Positions 45,219 through 55,841 of a stretch of 64,000 nucleotides of DNA are shown here, piece after piece. The position numbers and the translations under genes were made by a program. The DNA is from Phaseolus vulgaris (Eukaryota > Streptophyta > Magnoliopsida > Fabales > Fabaceae), in the NCBI RefSeq assembly GCF_000499845.2, contig NC_023750.2, forward strand, positions 32,630,252 to 32,694,251, written 5' to 3'. Positions within the stretch are counted from its first letter, which is position 1. Every line of letters begins with the position of its first letter. The notes under the pieces are model-generated. The model did not search any database and had not been told where the DNA came from. It worked only from the letters and a program-made list of their open reading frames with translations.

Positions 45219-45834
45219 CAAGCCCCCCAGTCTCGAGTCGAGAACTCGTTCTCAGCGAAGAGACTTAGTGGTCGTGCCCTCAGTCCACGTGGCAAGTGGG
45301 GCCGCCTCACGTGCCACCTCACGTGCTGCTTCTTTAACGTTTGGACTCCCTCTCTTAATCTCGCGACACGTGGCCCCATCAACGGCCAGCGTTGCGCGTC
45401 GCTAGCGCTTCTCTTATTCAAATTGGCGCGCCCTTTCACTGTTCCTTCATCTTCTTTAATCGACTCTCAGACTCTCAGACTCCCTGCGAACCTCTCCTCT
45501 GCGCACCTAACTTTCTTCAAATTTCCTGCTCTCACACCTATTGCGATCATCCAAAGGTATGGTTTTTCTTCCTCCTGGCCCTTTTTTGGTCATCTTTACC
45601 GATTGCATTTACCTTTCTCGTCATCATGCATTCATCTTCTCCTTTTCCTCTCTCTCGACCCGCGCTAGGGTTTTTTCACGCTCTTACTCTGGCTTCTGCT
45701 TTTTTTTCTTCCTCTTTTCGTCTGGGCATCCCCTTCTCCTTTCCCTTTTCTGTTTTCACCGAAACATTCATCATTCCCTCTTCTTTCATTCATTCTGACT
45801 TTTTCGTTTTTCCTCCATTTGCAGCTATCTCACG
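45219..45834 (+). promoter_or_regulatory. Promoter with four G-boxes, 5' UTR and intron 1 of the antisense gene of F
   Basis: The polypurine tract is at 45223-45230. CACGTG occurs at 45286, 45308, 45320 and 45367 (first bases). The last lies in CGACACGTGGC followed by CATCAACGG (about 45376-45385). Intron 1 is 45557-45824 (CCAAAG|GTAT to TTTGCAG), ten bases before the ATG. Confidence 0.65.
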
Positions 45835-48107
45835 ATGGCTCGCTTGAAACAAACAGCGCGCATCATTGCCCCATCCTCTGGTGCACAGCCTTCCACGAGT
45901 GCGCCATCCTCTGGTGCACAGCCTTCCGCGAGTGCGCCAGCTCCACCACCGCCTGTGGCTACCTCCTACCACGACAATGCCAGAGTCTACGAATGGGCTC
46001 CCCTGGCATTGCTCGCAGAAACCTCCACCCTGCTGCCCAAGGGTCATCTCACGTCCCTGCTAAGTCGCAACCCCGATGAGCCTTCCTGCTCCATCGACAG
46101 GGAGAATGACTTCAACATCCAAATCCGCATTCCTCCTCGAGGAATGCCTATCTGCGCGGATGACAGGGCCACCAGTGGGGTGCCCTTCGTCTTCGTCTAC
46201 TCCGCTATTTTCAAGAGGTTGAAGTTGCGCCTCCCTTTCACTTTCTTCGAAAAGGAGCTGATGATGGGGTTAAACGTCGCGCTTTGCCAACTCCATCCAA
46301 ATGCCTGGGCCTTCATCCGGGCGTTTCAAATCCTCTGCAACTATTTCGGGCACAACGCCTCCGTGGACGTGTTTCTCTACTTCTTCGAAGCGAAGAACCC
46401 TGGGGACAGGTCCTGGGTTAGCCTGAACGGGGTTGCTGGACGGGTGCTCCTGGGCCTGTACCAGCAATCCTTCAAAGATTGGAAGGGCAGATTCTACATG
46501 ATATCTGCTACCCCTCAAAGTCCAAGTCTGCTCGAGGGGTACCCCCTCTACTGGGTTCCTGGAGTTGAGTTCAAGAAATCCAGGGACCTCGAAGCTATGG
46601 CCCCCTATGAGCGCGAGCTGTGCGGGCTGCTCGTGGGGGCCAAATACAATTCTGCTCGTCTCATCAAAGACGAGTTCGATGTGGTGGCCTTAAAAAAGTA
46701 TATAGGTAGCTCTTCATTCCCCTCTTAGGATATTTGCACCTTTTCATGCATGCTTTTATGTGTTTTTTAACTTACTTGCATACCTTGGTCATCTAACTCT
46801 TCCTTTTACCATCTATGCAGACTCAATGTCGGGGAAGGACAGGAAGCTAGCTTTACTGGAGCTTGCCAAACGTAGGGGAGCCAAGGGCACTGGCTCCTCT
46901 TCTTCTACAACTGAGCCCATCGCAGCCCCCCCCACTCTCGGTCGCGCCAGCTGGAGGCCCCGAGCAAGGGAAGAAAAGGAAAAGGCTGGTGAAGGCTTCC
47001 ACTTCAACTGCTGCTGCTGCTGCTGCTTCAACTGAAGAGGAGAGCTCAGGCTCTCCTCTTGTACACCGCCAGAGGAAGAGAGCAGCAGTTGAGGGGGCCT
47101 CATCTCTCCAGCCTGGAGAGATTGAGGTGGTGGAAGTAGAGGAAGGGTCTTCCCCTCCTCCCTGCGCTCAAACTGCCTCAGAGCCCATCAACCTTCCTTC
47201 TCCAGGCCAGCAGTTGCCTCCAACTACCAAACTGCCATCTTCCCCCCCAGCAGGCCAATCACCTGGTCCATCCGCTCATCCTGCTGGGGGTGCTTCTGCC
47301 CACACTGGAGGTGCACCACCACCACTGCTGCCAATCCCTACCGCCACTGCTGAATGTGGTGGGTCTAGCTCGCGCCCAAGCGCTTCTGGGGCCACCCACG
47401 AGAATTTCAGCAGGGTCATCACCCTAGTTCGACAGCTCATAAGTAACCGGGAGCTCGTCGAGTGGAATGGTGATGAGGTTGACATGCACCTGGCAAGGCA
47501 GGTGGTGCTCTCTCTGGAATTCTCCACCCAGCATCGCAAACAAATAGCCCTGGAGAAGAGGGTGAAGGAGCTTGAGCACGACAAGGAGTCACTGCGAAGT
47601 GACTTCGAAGCTGCTCAAGGGTCCGTTGAACTGATGCGAGGCATGGTGGAGAAGGCTAGGAGGGAATACCTAGCGCAGGTCCAAGAGACCATCAAGACGG
47701 AGATCTTGATGGGGCAGATGGTGAGCTCTTTGGACTGCGAGGTGGTGGAGCTTAGGGCCGAGACTTCCTCCCTGCGCCAACAGAACACTCAGCTATTGGG
47801 GGAGCTCGAGTCCACCAAAGAAGCAGCTGCTGCTGGGGAGAAGAGACTTGAGGAGGTGGTGGGCAAACTGTCTGAAGCTGCCTCCTCCCTTGCCGCCGTC
47901 ACCACTGAGAGAGATGCTGCGGAGGCTTCAAAGCAAGAACTGGAGGTGGAGAAGGCTGATTTGATGAACGTGGGTGCTGATGCCCTTACAGATGGATTCG
48001 AGCTAGCACTCGAGCAAATCAGATGCGTTCTCCCAGACTTGGACCTCTTGCAGTTCAGCATCTACCATGAAGTGGTGGATGGAAAGCTCATCCCTCCTGC
48101 CCCTTAA
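45835..48107 (+). CDS. Antisense Transposase_28-like and coiled-coil protein gene of F
   Basis: Coding exons 45835-46705 and 46821-48107, intron 46706-46820 (ATAG|GTAGCT to CTATGCAG). The first exon starts MARLKQTARIIAPSSG, with a tandem SSGAQPS motif, then RVYEWAPLALLAE, an IPPRGMPICADD block and the Transposase_28-like core (LHPNAWAFIRAF, FLYFFEAKNPGDRSW, QQSFKDWKGRFYM). The second exon has a KKRKRLVK basic stretch (possible nuclear signal), a Pro/Ser linker, a coiled coil from about residue 450 to 620 and the tail ending EVVDGKLIPP. A single extra C in an eight-C run near 46929-46936 shifts the frame between the two halves, so as written the protein would stop at 47035. It is the best preserved copy here. 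Function unknown. Confidence 0.76.
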
Positions 48108-49148
48108 ACCTTTCTCTTCTCTGTAAATTTAACTTCTGCACAATTTTTCTTTGTACTTTAAAATTGTATAAGACTTGGCTATGAACGTAATATCTCAATG
48201 CTTCTTTTCTTGCATAAGTTTCTTCCCTTGTATTTTCTTTGAACTTCACTTATCTTTATGTGCGCGACTAACTGTTAGCTAGCTTAGGCTCAGCGCGATC
48301 TTGGGCTTTACCTTTCCTTTCGCACACGACTAAGCGTTAACCAGCTTAGGCTTAGCGCGATCTTGAGCTTCGTCTTTCACTTTGCGCACGACTAAGTGTT
48401 AACCAGCTTAGGCTTAGCGCGATCTGCTTCTCTTATTCTTTCGCTTCTACTTGATCACGACTGGCTATTCCCTCAGCTTGGTGTTTAACAGTCCTCGTGC
48501 GCTGCTTTGCACCACTAGCCAATTACTGACGACTCATCAGTGATCGTTCTTTAGTCTTTACTTAGCTTTCTCTGTCGCTCTAGCGCTAAGTGCATAAAGG
48601 ACTTTGACATCGATCGCTCAAGGTGATGCCTCGTCTTGGGGAAAGAAAAGTGTTTCTCGCTAACCCCTCTTACTTTCCCCAAGGTCATCACCCTTTGGCG
48701 GGTTGAGTCGCTCATTCCCTGCCTCACTCCTGGGGTGAGAAGGGTTTCGGACTAAGGGTCTTACTGGGCCAATATTGGTGTATGCCAAGTGGGTAAGGAC
48801 GTTTTGTCAAAACCTTTCCTTTCCCTCCCTTGGTCTTACTATCACCCCTGGCTTTTCAAACCTTTAACTGCTTGCGCTCACACCTGGGGTGAGGAAGACT
48901 TAGATCGGTGCCAGTACTTGCGCCTAGGGCAAGTAGGGCCCAACCAATCACCTGCACTTGCACCTGGGGCAAGGAGGATTTTAACTTTAATACTTGAGCA
49001 CACTTGATATGCTGGAAATTTTTCTTTAATTGGGTGGCCTCGTTAAAAACCCTCTTTAGGGAAAAGAGTGCCCCCTTGTCTGTTCAACTGTTTCCACCAC
49101 ATACAAAGCATGTATCTTTTAGCGCGAGAACGCCATTACTGTACAACT
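48108..49148. other. Spacer between the antisense gene and pol of F
   Basis: Non-coding. It holds the 61 bp tandem repeat described separately, degenerate ACCTGGGGTGAGGAAG units near 48720-48980 and the post-pol block at 49028-49075. Confidence 0.55.
48262..48445. repeat. 61 bp tandem repeat, three copies
   Basis: Units start at 48262, 48323 and 48384, each with GCACGACTAAG, AACCAGCTTAGGCT and TAGCGCGATCT segments. It is the F counterpart of the tandem-repeat spacer in A, with unrelated sequence. Confidence 0.75.
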
Positions 49149-52100
49149 TTAACTGAAATAAAATTTTAAATGGGTGGCGTTCCACGTTCTGGGGATTGCT
49201 CCTCCCTCCAAAGTCTCTAGGCGATAGGCTCCGTTCTCCAATGTCTCCACCACTCTATACGGGCCTGTCCACTTTGGGGATAACTTGTTCTGCATGTCAT
49301 TCTGATGCGCCTTTCTCATCACCAAATCACCTTCCTGGAAGCGCCTGGGCCTCACTTTAGAGTTGTGCCTCCGCTCTGCTCTTCTCTTCACAGCTTCAGC
49401 ACTGACTCTGGCCTCTTCTCGCACTTCGTCTAGCAAATCCAGATTTACCTTACGCTCTTCGTTGGACTCTTCAGCAACGAAGTTCAGGAATCTGGGGGAG
49501 CTCTCCTGTATCTCCACAGGAATCATGGCGTCTGTCCCATAGACAAGGCTGAAGGGTGTCTCATGGGTGCTGGACTGTGGGGTGGTGTGATAAGACCATA
49601 CAATTCTGGGGACCTCCTCTGCCCAGCCTCCTTTGGCCTTGTCTAGTCTTCGCTTCAGCCCCCTGAGCAGCACTAGGTTTGCTGACTCCACCTGCCCATT
49701 GGTTTGTGGGTGCTCCACTGATGCGAAGACCTGTTGTATCTTTAACTCTTCACACATCTTCCTCAGCTGATGACTTGTGAACTGGGTGCCATTGTCGAAA
49801 ACCAACCTCTTGGGTATTCCGAAGCGGCAGACAATGTTCTTCCAGACGAAGTGTTCAACTTTCTGTGCGGTGATGTGTGCGACTGGCTCTGCCTCCACCC
49901 ACTTGGTGAAATACTCGATGGCCACGATGAGGAACTTCATCTGCCTTGTCGCCAGGGGAAAGGGTCCTAAGATGTCAATCCCCCATGTATGGAATGGCCA
50001 CGGGCTATGGATGGACCTCAACTCCTCAGGGGGTGCCTTGTGCCAGTCTGCATGCAGTTGACACTGTTTGCATTGCTGAGCAAACCTTATGCAATCTTCC
50101 TTCAGCTTTGGCCAGTAGTACCCCGCGCAGAGTACTCTACTTGCCAAAGCGCGACCACCTACGTGGCTTCCGCACACCCCCTCGTGCAGCTCAGACATGA
50201 GCCTGGTGCATTGCTCGCCGTGTACACAGATCTGCACAGGGTGAGAAAATCCAAATCTAAATAGGCTTCCATCTATAAGAGTAAACTTACTTGAACCCCT
50301 CTTTATTCTTTTTGCCTCTGCCAGATCGAGCGGGAGTACACCATCTTCTAAGTATAGCTGGTATGGCGTCATCCAGGTGTCGGGTTCCTTCTCCGCATGG
50401 ACCTCCATCGACTCATCGGTCTTTGAGGGTCGCGATCTCACCCTCGGTGCTCTTAGCGTTTCTTGGGTCAACGACCGATGACCGATCGTTAGACGCTCCA
50501 TTGACTTGTATACATGAAGCACCTGGTTGTCTGATACGAACGCGCGCGGCACCTTCAGGGTCTCCTGAATGACGGTCCTCTGCTTCCCCCCCTTGCCTGA
50601 GCTGGCCAGCTTGGCAAGCAGGTCTGCTCGGGCATTTTGCTCTCTTGGCACGTGCACTAACTCAAACTCGGCGAAGGACGTCTTCAGGAGCTGCACATAC
50701 TCCAGGTAGGCTGCCATCTGGGGATCCTTTGCTTGGAACTCCCCCGTAACCTGCCCGGTGACCAGTAACGAATCGCTCTTGGCCAGCAGATTTCTTGCTC
50801 CCATTTCTCTTGCTAGCAACATTCCTGCGATCAGGGCCTCATACTCCGCCTGATTGTTGCTAGCTTTGAAGGCAAAACGGAGGGACTACTCGATCAGTAC
50901 CCCATTTGGTCCTTCCAGGATGACTCCAGCGCCGCTTCCCTGCTGATTAGAGGAGCCATCCACCGATAACACCCATCGGAAATCTAGCCCTTCTGCAGGT
51001 GTCGCGATTGATGATAGCTCAACTACAAAGTCCGCGAACACCTGCCCCTTGATCGGTCCTCGGGGCTCGTACTGAATATCAAATTCTGACAATTCTACTG
51101 CCCATTTGACCATCCTGCCTGCTACATCAGGTTTCTTCAATACGTTCTGGATAGGCAGATCAGTTATTACCACCACTGTGAAGCTGTGGAAGTAATGCCT
51201 GAGTCTTCTGGCTGAAAACACCACCGCCAGAGCAGCCTTCTCGAGGGCTTGGTACCTCGTTTCAGGGCCTTGCAGCACTTTACTCACGAAGTAAATAGGC
51301 CTCTGGGCCTAGCTCTGCTCTTGCACCAGGACCGAGCTGACTGCTCTCTCCGTCACAGCAAAATATAGACGAAGAGGGATGCCTACCTGGGGTTTTCGCA
51401 AGCCTGGTGGGCTCGCCAGGTACCCCTTTAACTTGATGAAGGCCTCCTCGCACTCCTGTGTCCAGAGAAATCTGTTGTTGCGTTTGAGGCACTGGAAGTA
51501 TGGGTGACCTTTCTCCCCTCTAGCGGACATAAACCGGGACAGAGCTGCCAAGCGACCGGTGAGCTGCTGCACCTCCTTCACCGTCGTTGGGCTCCTCATT
51601 GCCACGATCGCCGCACACTTCTCCGGGTTAGCTTCGATTCCCCGCTCTGTCAAGAGGAAGCCCAAGAACTTCCCAGCCTCCACACCGAAAATGCATTTCT
51701 CAGGGTTGAGCTTCAGCCTGTACTTGGCAATGGTGGTGAATAGCTCTTCCAGATCAGCTGCATGATGCTTCTTCTCTACGGACGTAACCACCATATCATC
51801 TACATAGGCGTGTACGTTCCTTCCCAGCATGGGCGAGAGCACCCTGTCCATGAGCTGCTGGTAGGTAGCCCCCGCATTCTTTAACCCGAATGGCATGACC
51901 TTGTAGCAATAGCACGACCGTTCGGTCATAAACGCAGTCTTGCATTCATCCATTGGGTGCATCCTGATCTGGTTATACCCCGAGAAAGCGTCCAAGAAGC
52001 TGAGTAGCTTTCCCCTCGAGGCGCTATCAACTAGAGCATCTATGCTGGGTAATGGGTAAGAATCCTTGGGGCACGCCTTGTTGAGGTCAGTGAAGTCCAC

Positions 52101-54545
52101 GCACATTCTCCACTTGCCGCTTGCCTTTTGAAGCAGTACCACATTCGCTAGCCACTCGGGGTACTGGATTTCTCTGATGTGCCCTGCGGCAAGGAGCTTC
52201 TGCGCTTCGTCGTGGATCACCTTCCTCTTTTCCTCGTTGAATTTCCTTCGCCTCTGTCGCACAGGTCGAACCATGGGGTCCATCGACAGACGATGGTAGA
52301 GGAAATCGGGGTCGATTCCTGGCATGTCGGATGCTGACCATGCAAAGGCATTCATGTGCTTCTCAATCACACCCATGATCAGCCTTCGCTCTTCTTCAGC
52401 GAGGGAACCCCGTAACTTGAACTTTCTTCCCCCGACGTCCACTTCGACCCATCCTTCAACTGGGTGGGGCCTTCTCTCGCTGGCGATGACCGCCCTCGCG
52501 ATCCCTGACTCGCGAGGAGTGATCGCGCCTTCCTCTTCTTCTTCAACTTGGGCTACCTGGGAGCCCCCCACCGCAGCATCCTCCATCCTCTGAGCGCCCT
52601 GTGTCTCCCTGACCACCGATCGCTCTCCGCGCACGCCTAGTGGTGGTTTTGTGGTGACGTGGCACACACTTCTCTTTTGCTTCAAGCTGTTCTCATAACA
52701 GCGTCTTGCCTCAGCCTGATCCGACTTGATGGTTATCACGGTCCCCTCCATCGACGGCAGCTTCAACTTCATATGCCTTGTCGATGGTATCGCGCCCAGT
52801 CTATTGAGTGTTGGCCTTCCCAACAAGACATTGTACGCAGAAGGGGCGTTCACCACCAGGTACTTTATCTTTTCAGTGCGGGCTGTCGTTCCGTCAGTGA
52901 ACGTTGTCCTCAGCTCGATGTATCCCCGCACCTCTACCTGATCTCCTGCAAAACCGTAGAGACAACCAGTATACAGTCTTAGCTGGTCAGGGGATAATTG
53001 TAACTTGTTGAATGTTGGCCAGAACATGACGTCTGCCGAACTTCCTTGATCTACGAGTACTCGGTGCACTCGCCTTCCCGCAGTGATGAGAGAAATGACC
53101 ACAGGGTCGTTGTCGTGTGGGACAACGTCCCGTAGATCAGCTTTCCTGAAGATGATGTCCACTTCAGGGTAATGACTCTCATTTACCGCATCTACCGCCA
53201 TTACCGATCGAGCGTATCTCCTTCTCTGTGAAGCTGTGCATCCCCCACCAGAGAAGCCTCCCGCGATCGTCTGCACTTCCCCATGCACAGGGACTTCATG
53301 CTGCTGTTCTTCAATCTGGGATCCTGACGCGCGATCACCCTGCGGCTCACGTAGGTAATCTGCTAGGAAACCAGACATCACCAACTCTGCCAGTTGGTGT
53401 CCCAGCGCCAAACAGGAATGAAGTGTATGGCCAAAGGCCTGATGAAACTCACACCATTCATTCTTCTTCCTTCCAAGTACCTTATCTGTCTTCTCTGGTA
53501 CTCGTAGTCTTGCTGCTACAGCAGGAAGGGCGATGAGATCCGCCAATCCTACCATGAAGTTGTATCTCGGGGGTGCATTATTCTCCCTTGCACGCCCCCT
53601 GCTCTGGTCTTTGCCTGGTGCATAGGGACGAGGTTTTTCCCGCACCTTCTTCCCCTCCTTGGCCTCATGCACCCTTGCTTGCTGTGGCTTTCCTTGCCCT
53701 CCACGCGGTCTTGGTGGTGCAGCACTTCCTCTCTTCTCAAAGACCTTTGTTTCTGCCACTATGTGCGCCACCGCACGTCGCCGGATCTCTGCAAAGGTGC
53801 TGGGATGGCTCCTGATGAGAGATTCGCTGAAAGGGCCAGGTAGCACTCCCTTCTTAAACACGTGCACCAGCATATCTTCATCTTTGCTGGGCAATCTCAC
53901 CACTTGTGCCCCAAAGCGGTTGAGGTAGTCCTTCAGCGACTCCCCCTGGTATTGGCGCACGTCGAACAGATCGTAGGACACCACTGCAGGTGCCTTGTTG
54001 ACGATGTATTTTTCAGTGAAGAGCTTCGAGAACTGAGAGAAAGACGTGATATGTCCTTCTGGCAGGCTCACGAACCACTCCATGGCGATTCCGCTGAGCG
54101 TACTCATAAACATTTTGCAGTAGACAGCGTCTGAACCCCCAGACAACATCATCTGGGTGTGGAACGCCGTCAGATGCGCCTCCGGGTCTTCTACCCCCTT
54201 GAACGATGCTTTCACCCCCACCAGGTTGGGAGGCACCATGGTTCCCATGATCTCAGGGGAGAATGGCATGGGGAACGCTCTTGGAGGTGAGGGCTGCCTA
54301 GACACCCTTTCGTCATCCATGTGTTCCCTCTGCGCCTGCAGCGTCCTTCTCAACTCCTCGTTGACGCGATTCAGCTCGTCGTTCCTGCTTTGCGACGCAG
54401 CTAGCTCCGTCTGCATCCTCTCTTGTTCAACCTTTGACGCTGCGGCGTTATCCTGCAGCGTGCGCACCATTTCCAGGACCTGCGCCATCGTCACAGCTCC
54501 TTCGTCAGCAGATGGCGCAGGTGATGGTTGTCTGTTTCTAGGCAT
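49149..54545 (-). pseudogene. Element F gag-pol, nearly intact (two TAG codons)
   Basis: A single polyprotein frame of about 1,800 codons starts MPRNRQPSP at 54545. In order: gag core (about residues 115-265), WCEFHQAFGHTLHSC motif, protease VLVDQGSSADV, RT with YVDDMVV, gypsy RNase H, second RNase H (VDGSS, SDS, NARADLL), integrase (CKQCQ, WGIDILGPF, DNGTQF, PQTNGQVESAN) and the GAYRL end. Only two breaks are seen, TAG at 51309-51311 in the first RNase H region and TAG at 50886-50888 in the second; related copies have CAG there. The integrase has VFDNG where others read VSDNG, leaving the catalytic Asp in place. It is the youngest and most complete copy in the window, but not translatable end to end. 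Confidence 0.86.
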
Positions 54546-54623
54546 CTTTCTCTATCAACGAAACTGATAAGACTCTGGTAAGTCTTTAAAACTGTGGTAT
54601 ATATGGGACAACAATTCACTCGT

Positions 54624-54641
54624 GCCCCACGGTGGGCGCCA
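54624..54641 (-). other. Primer-binding site of F
   Basis: Sense TGGCGCCCACCGTGGGGC, two bases from the 5' LTR. Confidence 0.65.
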
Positions 54642-54643
54642 AA

Positions 54644-55841
54644 TGATCCTGCCGACAACTCGAACGTGGAGGAATCGCTTCGTAGCACTCTCTGCCGTGT
54701 CTACGCGACTGCGTCTTCTGCAGAATCACCCTCAGAACCTTCTCTTGCTTCTCCAAACGTGGCCTGCAAAACACACAGACGGCGCCTCTAGCGGCCGTTT
54801 GCACTCCGACGATCAAGTTAGTCCACAGAACCACCAAAGATTAGAAAACTAGCAGTGTGTGTGAAAAACTCTTGCTCTCTGTTTTTCGTCTCCTCTCAAT
54901 CTCTCCCTGATTCCCTCTTTTATGTCTCTCTCTCTGTTTCTGGGCACAACAGAATTCTGTTATGCTTTTCTGGCATGTGTCAGAACCCTGTTATGCTTTT
55001 TAGAGACAGTGTACCTACAGAATCAGTAGTGAGAGCGTGAGAGTCTGTGCATGTCTGCGCGTCTCTACGCTTGGCTGCGCCTGTCTGTACCTTTAGTGGT
55101 ACGGAGTGCTCTTTTGTCTGGACCGCACCCCTCTCAGAAGATGACACGTGGAGGCCTGCAACTCACATCTAACCACCCACGTGTCATTTACTGGAAGGGC
55201 TCTAGCGCTTCTCTTTGTGTGCCCAAGTCACGCCCTTGCGGAGTAACTTAGGATATCTCTCTTATCTGGGTAAATCGCCTACTCTTAGGAGAACATCGGG
55301 TGTGGCTGGTATAGGCACACTCACCAGACGTTGCTCTCTGCGTAGGCGACTTACCCTTCACGATGCCGCGCACGTAGTGGGTTGAGGGAATCACCAATCA
55401 CTGACTGGTTTACTAGTTCCCTCAGGCCACTCTCGTGCATGATTCCCTGAGGTGTGCACATGCGAGATCCATGCGTAACGCTCTCGCTGGGAACCTCAGT
55501 CCCAGTTTAACTGCGTGTAACACGAGATCCCGATGACAATACACCCGATGACTGATCAGTGTTTATTTGTTTCTTCGCGTTCTGCCTTCAGGCGTTAGTC
55601 TGAGAACTGGTCTGTTGGTGGCCACTTGGCTACTGACCACCGATCACCGTTCTGGATGAATTTTCCCCCGACCTCTCTACCGCCTGGTTTGTCGGTGATC
55701 ACTTGGTTACTGACCACCGATCACCGCTCTTGGCGATCGTCCCCCTGACCTCTCTGCCACCTGGTCCACGTGTCACCCTGCGAGTGGTCCACGTGGTTCT
55801 CTGTTGCTGACGTCATCAACTACCGATGACCGATCGGATCA
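54644..55841 (-). repeat. 5' LTR of element F
   Basis: 1198 bp, near-identical to 44021-45218. TATA-like CATAAAAGAGG at about 54914-54924. It ends at GGATCA, directly against exon sequence of the AlkB-like gene at 55842. Confidence 0.9.

Larger units (their letters stand above)
43147..55841 (-). mobile_element. Element F with an extra partial gag: young Tat/Retand-like insertion
   Basis: Plus-strand order: partial gag (43148-43922), primer-binding site, LTR (44021-45218), antisense gene, spacer, pol, gag, primer-binding site, LTR (54644-55841). The two LTRs have the same length (1198 bp) and differ at about 16 positions by hand count, near 1.3%. F interrupts an exon boundary region of the AlkB-like gene. 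The extra gag beyond the 3' LTR means the LTR at 44021 is shared by two internal regions in tandem, one truncated. Confidence 0.88.

Noticed and set aside
46760..47035. Poly-Cys end of a frame in the antisense gene of F
   Set aside because: Out-of-frame reading of a GCT repeat after the extra C; the true frame gives poly-Ala.
14228..54641. Naming the primer tRNA for the TGGCGCCCACCGTGGGGC sites
   Set aside because: The motif is clear, but I could not match it with confidence to a specific tRNA 3' end by eye.
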